Shown here: positions 49,858 to 58,189 of the stretch, in pieces
Layout of the letters: every line of letters starts with the position of its first letter
Position numbering within the stretch: the first letter of the stretch is position 1
Assembly (NCBI RefSeq): GCF_900114625.1
Contig: NZ_FOZL01000001.1
Span: 3,162,001-3,226,000 of the forward strand
Direction of reading: 5' to 3'
Source: Granulicella pectinivorans
Lineage (GTDB): Bacteria; Acidobacteriota; Terriglobia; Terriglobales; Acidobacteriaceae
Length of the DNA: 64,000 bases
Translations under genes and position numbers: made by a program
The notes under the pieces: generated by a model
Seen by the model: only the letters and a program-made list of their open reading frames with translations
The model's database searches: none
What the model was told of the DNA's origin: nothing

Positions 49858-51270
49858 GTGAACGCTTTACCCCTCTCCTATTCGTACCGCCTGGTGGCTA
49901 TCTCCGTCGTCCTCTCGATGACGGCGTCTTATGCTGCGTTTGGCCTTGCCGACAGGATGCGCGTCGCGAAGACGCGGATGCACCGGTTTTTCTGGCTCTC
50001 CGGTGGGTCCATGGCGATGGGCATCGGCATCTGGTCCATGCACTACCTCGGCATGCTCGCCGTCAAACTTCCCGTCCAGGTCGATTACTACATCCCCACG
50101 GTGGTTCTGTCTCTTGTCCTTGCGATCGCCGCCTCGGCCGTAACGCTCACCGTGGTCAGCGCGGAAGACGTGGGCTGGAAGCAGCAGGGGATCGGTGGTC
50201 TCCTCATGGGCGCCGGCATCGGCGGCATGCACTACATCGGCATGGCCGCGATGCGCTCGAGCGCCATGCCGATGTATTCCACGCCCGTCGTCGTCCTCTC
50301 GATCGGAGTGGCCGTTGTGTTCTCCGCGCTTGCCCTCCACATGGCAACCCTCGTCCGTGGCGCGGGGGAGCGGGTGGAAACCGTACGTGTCGGTGCGGGT
50401 GCGCTCATGGGCCTCGCCATCGCGTCCATGCACTACATCGCGATGTCGGCGGTCCACTTCATGCCGGGCTCTCTGGGATATTCGCCGGCGCACACGGTTC
50501 ATATCGACGAACTGGGACAGATCGGCGTCTCCGTCACGGCTGCGCTCGTGCTGTTTGTCGCTCTCTTCTCGGCGAACCTGGATAGGCGGCTGTACTATCG
50601 CCTGCGCAAGGCCCATGCCGAACTCGCCAAATCGCAAAGCGCCCTGGTGCTCAGCCAGCGTGCGCTCAAGGATGCGAATGCCATGCTGCGTGAACTCTCC
50701 GTCCGAGACGGGCTCACCGGCCTCTACAACCGACGTCACTTCGACGAGCGCTTCCAGGTCGAGTGGAGCCGCGCCGTCCGCAACCATCAGCCCATCGCGC
50801 TCATCATGCTCGACGTCGACCGCTTCAAACTCCTCAACGATCGCCACGGACACCAGTATGGCGATGAGTGTCTGCGCGAGGTCGCCCGTGTCCTCACCGA
50901 GCAGTCGGCCCGCGGGGAGGATCTCGTCGCGCGCTTCGGCGGTGAGGAGTTTGTCGTGCTTCTCCCTGGCTGTGCCTTGCCGGGGGCGGTGGCCATCGCG
51001 GAGGGAATTCGGCAGGGAATTCTCAACGCGAAGATCGTCCATGACGCCAGCCCGCTCGGTTGCGCCACCATCAGCGCTGGCGTCACAAGCTGGATTCCGG
51101 AGCAGGACGACCTGCTCGACACGATGCTCCGCAGCACTGACGAGGCCATGTATGCCGCCAAACAGGCCGGCCGTAACCAGGTCAGAGCGGCCACATCCAC
51201 GCCGCCCGCAGATCGCAAGCGTCTTCCGCAGCGTGCCTCGCAGGTGCCCCGCAAACGCCCAATCGCATAG
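49858..51270 (+). CDS. MHYT-sensor diguanylate cyclase (GGDEF)
   Basis: 470 residues from a GTG start. Seven transmembrane helices contain three MHY motifs at 61, 124 and 191 (SMHYLGM, GMHYIGM, SMHYIAM). The MHYT domain is proposed to bind copper and sense oxygen, CO or NO. The GGDEF domain (about 283-445) has GGEEF at 361-365 and an RxxD inhibitory site (RGED, 352-355), so it should synthesise cyclic di-GMP. A Pro/Arg-rich tail ends the protein. Confidence 0.92.
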   Translation: MNALPLSYSYRLVAISVVLSMTASYAAFGLADRMRVAKTRMHRFFWLSGGSMAMGIGIWSMHYLGMLAVKLPVQVDYYIPTVVLSLVLAIAASAVTLTVVSAEDVGWKQQGIGGLLMGAGIGGMHYIGMAAMRSSAMPMYSTPVVVLSIGVAVVFSALALHMATLVRGAGERVETVRVGAGALMGLAIASMHYIAMSAVHFMPGSLGYSPAHTVHIDELGQIGVSVTAALVLFVALFSANLDRRLYYRLRKAHAELAKSQSALVLSQRALKDANAMLRELSVRDGLTGLYNRRHFDERFQVEWSRAVRNHQPIALIMLDVDRFKLLNDRHGHQYGDECLREVARVLTEQSARGEDLVARFGGEEFVVLLPGCALPGAVAIAEGIRQGILNAKIVHDASPLGCATISAGVTSWIPEQDDLLDTMLRSTDEAMYAAKQAGRNQVRAATSTPPADRKRLPQRASQVPRKRPIA

Positions 51271-51292
51271 GCGCCCCGTCGCCGCGATACAC

Positions 51293-51313
51293 TGACAGAA
51301 GCAGATTCTGTCA
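51293..51313 (+). promoter_or_regulatory. Perfect inverted repeat at the lptFG start
   Basis: TGACAGAA, GCAGA, TTCTGTCA: a perfect 8-5-8 repeat whose last A is the first base of the lptFG ATG and whose first T ends a possible -10 (TACACT, 51288-51293). It could be an operator or an mRNA hairpin at the start codon. Confidence 0.55.
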
Positions 51314-53820
51314 TGCGCATCTTTACCCGTTACATTCTTCGCGAAGTCGTCTCCCATGCCATGCTGGGCGGGGCACTGTTTACGTTTGTGCTCTTCGTGG
51401 GCAGGCTGGGGAAGATCGTGGATCTGGTCGTGCGTGACTCCGCCTCCGTGCGTGAGGTCGTCCGCATCGTGGCCTATCTCCTGCCGGATGCGATGACCGT
51501 GGCAATCCCCATGGCGGTCCTGGTCGGTATCCTCCTCGGCCTTTCGCGGCTTGCCTCCGACAGCGAGATCACGGCCATGCGCGCCTGCGGCATGTCGGCC
51601 ATGGACTTCGTGCGCATCGTCTCCATCGTCTCGGTCGTGGCGCTCAGCATCGGCCTCGTGAACTCCATGTATCTCGCGCCCCGGGCCGCGACAGCCTTGC
51701 TCGCGCTCGAGAACGAGTTGAAGACGACACAGGCCTCCTTCGAGGTGCAGCCGCGCGTCTTCTACGAGGACTTCAAGAACATCGTCCTTTACGTGCAGGA
51801 TGTGAAGCCTGCGGCCGGCGCGGCGTTGTGGAAGCATGTCTTCGTCGCCGACCTCACGCAGCCTGCCAATCCGAACATCGTGACGGCGGACTCTGCTATC
51901 GTCGTCAGCGGCGCCGCAGCACCCGGCGATACATCCTCCTCGGTGCGGATGCACTTGATGAACGGTGGCGAGCACAAGCTCTCCCCAACCAATCCTGACC
52001 AGTACGACATCTCGACCTTCTCCGACTCCGACATGCCCCTGCAGCCCGGCGCGCAGGACGACACGCACGTCTCGCGCATGGATGCTCCCTTGCTGGCCCT
52101 GCCATTTCGCGAGCTCTACCGGCGAGCGCAGGACAACGTCCCCGGTGGCGTTCCGGCCAGGCTCTATCGCATCGAACTGAATCGCCGGCTCTCCTACCCC
52201 TTCGCCTGCCTGGTCCTCATGCTGGTTGGCGTGCCTCTTGGCCTGTCGTCGAAGCGCGGTGGCAAATCGACGGGCTTCGTCGTCGCCATTATCGTGGTCC
52301 TGATCTACTACTTCCTGTCGTCGGTCGGCGTGGCGCTGGCCAAACAGCAGAAGATCTCCCCGTTCCTGGGCGTATGGGGCGCGAACCTCCTCTTCTCCAT
52401 CGTTGGCCTCGTGCTCCTGCAGGAGCTCACCCGCGGCGGCGCCATCATCGCCGCTCTCTCGAGCTTTGGGGCGCGCATCGCCGGCATGCTGCCCAGCAAG
52501 CTCGGCGGCCATCCCGTCCGGGAGGAGCAGGAGAGCGACGTTCCCTCGCTCGAAAAGATCATCGTCACCCGCGCGCGCCGCCTGCGCAGCATGCTGCACA
52601 TCCGCTTCCCGCTTCTGCTCGATGAGTACGTCATGCGGGAGTTCGGCAAGAACTTCATCATCGGCCTCTTCGGCTTCTCGGCCATCCTGGTCATCTTCAC
52701 CTTCTTCGACCTCGTCGGCGATATCATCCGCAACAAGACCGCGGTGGTCACGGTCGGCGGCTATCTCCTGAACCTTCTCCCCTTCATCTTCAACAGCGTC
52801 GTGCCTATCTGCTCGCTGGTTGCCGCGCTGCTCACCTTCGGCTCCCTCAGCCGCACCTCCGAACTCACCGCCATGAAGGCGACCGGCATCAGCATCTATC
52901 GCATCGTCGCGCCTGTGCTTGTGCTCACCCTGGTCATCGCGGCTGGCCTCTTCGCCTTCGACGAGAACCTTCTGCCCGCCGCCAATCGCCGTCAGGAGGC
53001 TCTTCGCTCCGTCATCAAGGGAAAGCCGGCCCAGACCTTCCTGCGCCCGGAGCGCAAGTGGATCTCCGGGATGACCGGGCAGGACCTTCCCATTACCACC
53101 AGTGAGGTGATGCAGACTCTGCCCCAGTCGGCGGAAAGTTCGCAAACCTCGCCCAACGCCCTCGCGCTGCCCGCCTCCGTCAAGCTCAGCCCCGATCCCG
53201 CGCGTATCTTCTACTACCAGTTCTTCGATCCCGACAAGAACGTCTTCGCCAACCTAACCATCTTCGAGTTCAACCCGTCCACCTTCAACCTCCAGCGTCG
53301 CATCTTCGCGGCGTCGGTACGCTGGGATCCGCAGGTGGGCCGCTGGGTCTTCGATAACGGTTGGCAGCGCACCTTCGCCGGGGACACCATCGGAAGCTAT
53401 CAGCCCTTCACCGTCGCCACCTTCCCCGAGATCAAGGAACAGCCCTACTACTTCAAAAAGGAAGACCTGCAATCGCAGGAGATGAGCTACGGTGAGCTGG
53501 AGCACTACATCGGAGACCTCAAGCTCTCCGGCTTCGACACCATGCGGCTTCGCGTGCAGCTCAACCGCAAGCTGGCCTACCCGCTCATCACCTTCATCAT
53601 GGCGGTGCTGGCCATTCCGTTCGCGCTCTCCATGGGTAAACGCGGTGGCTTGGCCGGCATGGGTGCCGCCATCGGTATCGCTATCGGCTACTGGGTCATA
53701 TCGAGCACCTTCGAAGCCATGGGCAACGTCAACACCCTGCCGCCGATGCTGGCCGCATGGACGCCGGACATCCTCTTCGGCTTCGCCGGCGCCTATCTGC
53801 TGCTGCGGACGCCCACTTAG
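51313..53820 (+). CDS. Fused LptF-LptG lipopolysaccharide export permease
   Basis: 835 residues, two full permeases in one chain. The first half (1-375) starts MRIFTRYILREV and has YLLPDAMTVAIPMAVLVGIL, GLSRLASDSEITAMRACGMS and LAPRA. The second half (about 425-835) starts LLLDEYVMREFGKNFIIGLF and repeats the pattern (VPICSLVAALLTFGSLSRTS, ELTAMKATGIS). Each half has the periplasmic beta-jellyroll between helix pairs. LptF and LptG normally form the membrane heterodimer that, with LptB, extracts LPS to the LptC-A-D bridge. The lptB and lptC genes are not here; kdsD and kdsA face it. Confidence 0.92.
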   Translation: MRIFTRYILREVVSHAMLGGALFTFVLFVGRLGKIVDLVVRDSASVREVVRIVAYLLPDAMTVAIPMAVLVGILLGLSRLASDSEITAMRACGMSAMDFVRIVSIVSVVALSIGLVNSMYLAPRAATALLALENELKTTQASFEVQPRVFYEDFKNIVLYVQDVKPAAGAALWKHVFVADLTQPANPNIVTADSAIVVSGAAAPGDTSSSVRMHLMNGGEHKLSPTNPDQYDISTFSDSDMPLQPGAQDDTHVSRMDAPLLALPFRELYRRAQDNVPGGVPARLYRIELNRRLSYPFACLVLMLVGVPLGLSSKRGGKSTGFVVAIIVVLIYYFLSSVGVALAKQQKISPFLGVWGANLLFSIVGLVLLQELTRGGAIIAALSSFGARIAGMLPSKLGGHPVREEQESDVPSLEKIIVTRARRLRSMLHIRFPLLLDEYVMREFGKNFIIGLFGFSAILVIFTFFDLVGDIIRNKTAVVTVGGYLLNLLPFIFNSVVPICSLVAALLTFGSLSRTSELTAMKATGISIYRIVAPVLVLTLVIAAGLFAFDENLLPAANRRQEALRSVIKGKPAQTFLRPERKWISGMTGQDLPITTSEVMQTLPQSAESSQTSPNALALPASVKLSPDPARIFYYQFFDPDKNVFANLTIFEFNPSTFNLQRRIFAASVRWDPQVGRWVFDNGWQRTFAGDTIGSYQPFTVATFPEIKEQPYYFKKEDLQSQEMSYGELEHYIGDLKLSGFDTMRLRVQLNRKLAYPLITFIMAVLAIPFALSMGKRGGLAGMGAAIGIAIGYWVISSTFEAMGNVNTLPPMLAAWTPDILFGFAGAYLLLRTPT

Positions 53821-53853
53821 ACCTCACCCATCGCTGAAAAACCGATGGTCCCC

Positions 53854-55008
53854 CTAAAGCCCGATCCGCAGTAGATCGTGAATATGCACGATCCCGATCG
53901 GGGTCGTGTCCCTTTCCTGCATTGGCAGCACAAACACGCTCGTCACGCGCCGCTTGTTCATCGCATGCAGAATATCCGGCGCCAGTGCATCCGCATCGAT
54001 CGTCCATGGCTCCGGCGTCATGATCTGCTCCACCGGCTGGCTCATCGTATCCAGGCTCCGCAACGTCGTCTTTGCAAAGGCCCGTCGCAGATCGCCGTCG
54101 GTCACCACCCCCACCAGCGAACCTGTCCGCGAAAGCACACCCGTCACCCCGAAACCCTTGCTCGTCATCTCGACGATCGCTGCCGAGAGCGACGTATCCG
54201 GACGCACCAGAGGAAGTCGCTCGCCCGTATGCATCAGAGCATGTGCCGGAGTCAGTCGGGCGCCGAGATTTCCCCCCGGATGCAGCGCACGGAAGCTGGC
54301 CGGATATTCCCCCTCCTCCAACCCTCGCGCCTCCAGCACAGCCAGCGCAAAGGCGTCGCTCAGCGCAAGCTGCATCGTCGTGGAGGTGCTGGGAGTCAGG
54401 TTGTCCGGACATGCCTCAATCGCCAGTGGTAGCTTCAGAATCACGTTCGCAGCCAGCGCCAGCGGAGACCGCGGAAACGCCGTCATCGCCACAATCGGAA
54501 TCTGCCGCTTGCGCGCATACTCGGTCAGCGCGGCAAGCTCAGGTGTGTCCCCCGACCACGAGAGCGCGAGCAGCATGTCGCCGGTGCGCAACGCACCCAG
54601 ATCGCCATGGCTGGCCTCCGTCGGGTGCAGAAAGTGAGCCGGCGTCCCTGTGCTCGTCAGCATCGCGGCCAGCTTGCGCGCGATATGGCCCGATTTGCCG
54701 ATCCCCGTCACATGCAGGCGTCCGCTCAGAAGCACCGTCATCTCAACCGCCTGGGCCAGGCGCTCCCCCAGAACTCCTTCCAGAGCACGCCGCAGCGACT
54801 GCAGCCCGGCAATCTCGATATCCAGGGTGCGCAGCGGCGAGCGCGAGAGCAGGGGACGTTCGTCCATCTCAGGATCGACCAATCCCGATTCGCCGATTGG
54901 CGCAAACGACGGCGCGAGCGGAACAGGATAGGGAACCGGCCCTCCCGGGTTATGACTGTACGGCCTGACTGCGGGAGTGCGGTTTACGGGCTTGATGTGG
55001 GTCGTCAT
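53854..55008 (-). CDS. kdsD: Arabinose 5-phosphate isomerase, KdsD/KpsF type
   Basis: 384 residues. The SIS domain (about 75-215) has GIGKSGHIARKLAAMLTSTG, SHGDLGAL and LSWSGDTPEL. A CBS pair follows (about 250-384; VTDGDLRRAFAKTTL, HIHDLLRIGL). It makes arabinose 5-phosphate for KDO. The first 45 residues are a Pro-rich extension not usual in KdsD; ATG at MDERPLL (residue 48) may be the real start, but the 55008 ATG is two bases after the kdsA stop and fits translational coupling. Confidence 0.93.
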   Translation of the reverse strand: MTTHIKPVNRTPAVRPYSHNPGGPVPYPVPLAPSFAPIGESGLVDPEMDERPLLSRSPLRTLDIEIAGLQSLRRALEGVLGERLAQAVEMTVLLSGRLHVTGIGKSGHIARKLAAMLTSTGTPAHFLHPTEASHGDLGALRTGDMLLALSWSGDTPELAALTEYARKRQIPIVAMTAFPRSPLALAANVILKLPLAIEACPDNLTPSTSTTMQLALSDAFALAVLEARGLEEGEYPASFRALHPGGNLGARLTPAHALMHTGERLPLVRPDTSLSAAIVEMTSKGFGVTGVLSRTGSLVGVVTDGDLRRAFAKTTLRSLDTMSQPVEQIMTPEPWTIDADALAPDILHAMNKRRVTSVFVLPMQERDTTPIGIVHIHDLLRIGL

Positions 55009-55010
55009 GG

Positions 55011-55856
55011 TTATTGACCGAAGCCTTCGGATTTTACCAGCCGGTCCAGTGCAAGCAACGACTTGATCAGCTTTTCGAACTCCGCGAGCGGGACCATATT
55101 GGGACCGTCCGATGGTGCATGATCGGGATCGGGATGCGTCTCGATAAAAACCGCCGCAATCCCCGTAGTCACCGCGGCCCGCGCCAGCGTCGGAACGAAC
55201 TCCCGCTGCCCGCCGGAGGTCGTCCCCTGCCCGCCGGGCTGCTGCACCGAGTGCGTGGCATCGAACACCACGGGCGCGCCCGTCTCGCGGACCATGATCG
55301 GCAGTCCCCGCAGGTCCGACACCAGCGTGTTGTACCCGAAGCTCGTGCCCCGTTCCGTCACCATCACGTTCGGATTGCCCACCGACGTAATCTTCGCCAC
55401 GACATTCCGCATGTCCCATGGCGCGAGAAACTGACCCTTCTTCACATTGACGATGCGCCCCGTCTCCGCCGCTGCCACCAGCAGGTCAGTCTGACGGCAG
55501 AGAAACGCGGGAATCTGCAAAATGTCCACCGACTCCGCTAACAACGCGCACTGCTCCGGGAGGTGAACGTCTGTGGTCACAGGCACGCCATGCACCTCGC
55601 GCACCTCCGCCAGAATCGGCAGCGCTTCGTGGAGCCCCAAGCCCCGCTCGGACTGCGTGCTGGTGCGGTTGGCCTTGTCGAACGACGACTTGTACACCAG
55701 CCCGAAGCCCAGCCGGGTAGCGATCTCCTTCAGAAAACCAGCCACTTCCAGTGCCTGCGCACGCGACTCCAGCACACAGGGTCCGGCAATGATAGTGAGG
55801 GGAAGGGAGTTGGCGATGCGAAGATCGCCGGTTGCAACGATAGCGTTTGCTTTCAT
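55011..55856 (-). CDS. kdsA: 3-deoxy-8-phosphooctulonate (KDO 8-P) synthase
   Basis: 281 residues, TIM barrel of the class I DAHP/KDO8P synthases. It joins phosphoenolpyruvate with arabinose 5-phosphate. IIAGPCVLES, YKSSFDKANRTS, TDVHLPEQC, PAFLCRQTDLLVAA, NVKKGQFLAPWDM and the VFDATHSVQQPGG region are intact. TAGGGT lies six bases before the ATG with no ribosome site, a leaderless-type start. It is followed at two bases by kdsD, so the two KDO steps are co-transcribed. Confidence 0.96.
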   Translation of the reverse strand: MKANAIVATGDLRIANSLPLTIIAGPCVLESRAQALEVAGFLKEIATRLGFGLVYKSSFDKANRTSTQSERGLGLHEALPILAEVREVHGVPVTTDVHLPEQCALLAESVDILQIPAFLCRQTDLLVAAAETGRIVNVKKGQFLAPWDMRNVVAKITSVGNPNVMVTERGTSFGYNTLVSDLRGLPIMVRETGAPVVFDATHSVQQPGGQGTTSGGQREFVPTLARAAVTTGIAAVFIETHPDPDHAPSDGPNMVPLAEFEKLIKSLLALDRLVKSEGFGQ

Positions 55857-56024
55857 GTCTGAACCCTAGGTTAGCGCACCGGAAGACGATTGTGATGCCA
55901 GGCATCCATCCCCGAAAATTTGTGGGTTTTATGAATTTTTAACAAATAGGTCAACTTTCGCGACCATCCGCCGATGCGGAAGATACGTTCTCATCCGTTG
56001 GGTACAGAAAAGGGTGTGAGACTC

Positions 56025-56180
56025 ATGACAGGCAAGCCTCTATGCAAGCAGTGTGGACGTTCGGAGACGCGACGCATCAATCGCCAGGGATTCTTTCAAA
56101 GGGTTGTGATGTACAAGCTGGGCTATGTGCCCTGGGAGTGCGTCTTCTGCCGTAAGCCCTTCTTCGTCGCCCGGGATTAG
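56025..56180 (+). CDS. Small double-CxxC zinc-ribbon protein
   Basis: 51 residues from ATG 56025: CKQC near the N-terminus and CVFC near the C-terminus, with basic residues between, the layout of a one-zinc ribbon. An ATG at 55974 would add 17 residues but GAG/AGGG-rich sequence favours 56025. Function unknown. It ends six bases before the convergent response regulator. Confidence 0.6.
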   Translation: MTGKPLCKQCGRSETRRINRQGFFQRVVMYKLGYVPWECVFCRKPFFVARD

Positions 56181-56186
56181 CCCTGT

Positions 56187-56930
56187 CTAGGCCGGCTTGG
56201 CCAGAAAACGATATCCAACCCCACGCACCGTCAACAGATGAACGGGGTTGGCCGGGTCGTCCTCCAGATAACGGCGCAGGCGAACGATAAAGTTGTCGAT
56301 GGCACGCGTATCCGTGTCCTCATGCACCCGCCAAACCTGCTCGAGAATGTCCTTCCGCGGCACGACTTGTCCTTCGCGGTCGGTCAGATACCGCAGAAGA
56401 TCCGCCTCCATCACCGTCAAATGCGTCGTCTTGCCGGGAGCCACAATCTCAAGCGCATCGAAGCGAATCGTCCGGTCACTGAAGCTGTATGCATCCGGAG
56501 CCTCCTGCGCGCTCGGTCGGGATGCATTGGACTGCCACGCCGTACGCCGCAAAAGGCTCTTTACCCGCACCAGCATGATGTTCAGGTCGAACGGCTTCGG
56601 CAGATAGTCGTCCGCACCCGCCTCCAGGCCCTCCAGCACATCTTCCGGCCGCGATCGCGCCGTCAGCATGAGGACAGGGAAGTACCGTCCCGCCTCCCGC
56701 AGTGCACGTACGATCGTAAATCCATCGGCCCCGGGCAGCATGCAATCCAGCACCACTGCGGCCGGGCTCTCCGGACCGTTCGATGGACAGCCAAGCAGAT
56801 ACGTCAGCGCAGCATCGCCGTCCGCCTCATGATGCGTGCGATATCCCTCCGCGCGCAGGTTGAACAGCAGGCCGTGTGCCAGGTGTTCTTCGTCTTCCAC
56901 CAGAACGATGAGGGGATTGGGCTGGGTCAT
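56187..56930 (-). CDS. OmpR/PhoB-family response regulator
   Basis: 247 residues. The receiver domain has acids E12-D13-E14 (VEDEEH), the phospho-Asp in VVLDCMLPGADG, the Thr in LTARS and the Lys in YLPKPFD. The winged-helix DNA-binding domain runs from about 150 to 245 (LTVMEADLLRYLTDREG, AIDNFIVRLRRYLEDD, VRGVGYRF). No sensor kinase is adjacent, so the cognate partner is unknown. It starts six bases after the end of a broken PIN gene on the same strand. Confidence 0.93.
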   Translation of the reverse strand: MTQPNPLIVLVEDEEHLAHGLLFNLRAEGYRTHHEADGDAALTYLLGCPSNGPESPAAVVLDCMLPGADGFTIVRALREAGRYFPVLMLTARSRPEDVLEGLEAGADDYLPKPFDLNIMLVRVKSLLRRTAWQSNASRPSAQEAPDAYSFSDRTIRFDALEIVAPGKTTHLTVMEADLLRYLTDREGQVVPRKDILEQVWRVHEDTDTRAIDNFIVRLRRYLEDDPANPVHLLTVRGVGYRFLAKPA

Positions 56931-56936
56931 GGATGC

Positions 56937-57211
56937 TCAGGGCTTTGATGTTTTTTGTGGCAGAAACTCGATCGAGACTAGATGTCCGGCGGGTTTGAAA
57001 TCGAAGTTGGCGGTAATCAAGGTGCTCTGCGGATGTTCTTCGGCCAAGGCGACTCCAAAGGCGTCCGCATATGGAATCTTCAAATTCCCCTTCAAGACGC
57101 CAGCACGTACGGCTTGATCGTCTCGTGGAGGATCTTTTCGATGCGGACCCTTACCGGTTTATTGTCCAGATACCGGAGAACCGGGCTCGCATCGCGCACG
57201 TAGATCACCAT
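56937..57211 (-). pseudogene. Broken PIN-domain toxin (VapC-like)
   Basis: From ATG 57211 the frame reads MVIYVRDASPVLRYLDN, a PIN-domain start with the first catalytic Asp, and stops after 39 residues at 57092-57094. The continuation in another frame gives YADAFGVALAEEHPQ, STLITANFDFKPAG and SIEFLP, the C-terminal half of the same fold. Some 45-60 central residues, including the second catalytic acid, are missing. In VapC-type toxins TAN is usually TAD. The toxin is therefore inactivated by an internal deletion with frame change. Confidence 0.75.
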
Positions 57212-57450
57212 GGAGAGTTCTCGTCTTCTTCGCGGCGTTCCTGCATCAGCGCTTCCGCCGGTTCATACGGGCCGCCCAGCATGCCCGGAGTCTCTCTGAT
57301 AAGACGCTCGATCTCCGCAAGATGCGGACGAACAGCAAGCGAGTCGATCGCCACTGTCACTGTGTCACCGGGCCGCAATGCAAAGCGTTCCATCCCATCC
57401 GGTGTGATAGCCAACCCTTCTGCTGTTCCGACCGCGGTCGTCGTAGCCAT
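57205..57450 (-). CDS. Probable antitoxin of a PIN-type toxin-antitoxin pair
   Basis: 81 residues; GAGG seven bases before the ATG. The N-terminal half (LAITPDGMERFALRPGDTVTVAID) looks like a small beta-rich DNA-binding domain. The C-terminal half is acidic and probably wraps the toxin (EALMQERREEDENSPW). It overlaps the toxin start by seven bases, the usual antitoxin-first arrangement. Assignment rests on the partner and layout, not on a recognised family. Confidence 0.6.
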   Translation of the reverse strand: MATTTAVGTAEGLAITPDGMERFALRPGDTVTVAIDSLAVRPHLAEIERLIRETPGMLGGPYEPAEALMQERREEDENSPW

Positions 57451-57462
57451 AGTCGCACCTCG

Positions 57463-57960
57463 TTACAGAGCAGCCTTTTCCAGATCGACATTCATCCACA
57501 AGCCCTTCTCGATCCCAGCGCGAATCTGCGCCGGAGTCTTATGCAGCTTCGTCTGCTGGTAGCTGTAGACAGCCTCTTTCATGCAGGTCGAGCACGCCGC
57601 CCCATGCGTGCCCTCAAAGCAGCTATGCAGACTGTTGTGGCCCATCTCACGGTCGCAGCGGCAGTAGCACGGCTGCTGATGCAGCACATTCGGAATCTTC
57701 GCCGCCATCTTGTATGCGATCACCTGGTACGGATGCGAGAAGTACGGACCCGTCAACTGGTTCCCACTCATCACTGGAGGCAGCGGCTTCGACGGAGACA
57801 GCGCGTTGTAAGCCGGAATATCGTCCTGCGGATTCGACCACTGTGCCGCAGCGGCCAGCGTCACCAGACCCACCACCAGGCAGCCCGCAATGCGCTTCAA
57901 CAGAGGATTCTTCCAGAAAGAGTTCTTACGCGGAGAGGGGGTCGAGGTCGTCGCCATCAT
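57463..57960 (-). CDS. Membrane-anchored PCYC-motif protein
   Basis: 165 residues from one of two adjacent ATGs (57960/57957; GGAGAG just upstream). One N-terminal membrane helix (IAGCLVVGLVTLAAAA), then a domain with PCYCRCDREMGHNSLHSCFE and AACSTCMKEA. This resembles the uncharacterised PCYCGC family, with Arg in place of the central Gly. Seven Cys and several His suggest metal binding or redox. It follows a terminator-ended small RNA region on the same strand. Confidence 0.75.
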   Translation of the reverse strand: MMATTSTPSPRKNSFWKNPLLKRIAGCLVVGLVTLAAAAQWSNPQDDIPAYNALSPSKPLPPVMSGNQLTGPYFSHPYQVIAYKMAAKIPNVLHQQPCYCRCDREMGHNSLHSCFEGTHGAACSTCMKEAVYSYQQTKLHKTPAQIRAGIEKGLWMNVDLEKAAL

Positions 57961-58023
57961 GCTCTCCATCATAAATGTTGTCGAGCCCACACGCTCAACA
58001 GCAAAGCGGACCGTCTCCGACAC

Positions 58024-58061
58024 AAAAAAAAGGCGGCATGAACGGTGTTTTGTTCATGCCG
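58024..58061 (-). terminator. Strong intrinsic terminator, reverse strand
   Basis: CGGCATGAAC (58034-58043) pairs perfectly with GTTCATGCCG (58052-58061). On the reverse strand two bases and then eight T residues follow (58031-58024). No protein gene on this strand ends here, so it must terminate an RNA starting in 58062-58461. Confidence 0.9.
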
Positions 58062-58152
58062 GGAGGCCAGTGACGCAACTCGCTTCGATCGGGACTGCCA
58101 GACTCAAGTGCCAGATCGAGAAACTTTCGGAACACACTCTATGTGTTCCTGT
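58024..58152 (-). ncRNA. Small structured RNA, about 129 nt, family not recognised
   Basis: An extended -10 on the reverse strand (TGC plus TATTCT, 58167-58159) would start transcription near 58152. The RNA begins with a perfect hairpin (GGAACACA/TGTGTTCC, 58129-58149). A TCGATC/GATCGA stem follows, closing a loop with two TCTGGCA copies. It ends in a strong terminator at 58024-58061. No open frame is present. It could be a trans-acting sRNA or an attenuator leader of the PCYC-motif gene 64 bases downstream. Confidence 0.5.
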
Positions 58153-58189
58153 AGAAAGAGAATAGCACATATCCTCTATCTCATAGAAC

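Noticed and set aside
49867..53145. 1092-codon open frame antisense to the MHYT and lptFG genes
   Set aside because: It is a by-product of high GC and codon bias on the opposite strand: low-complexity Arg/Asp/Glu/Gly-rich translation, no domain, and it covers two clear genes.
53828..53848. Terminator between lptFG and kdsD
   Set aside because: CCATCG/CGATGG is only six pairs with a nine-base loop and no T-run; too weak to call.
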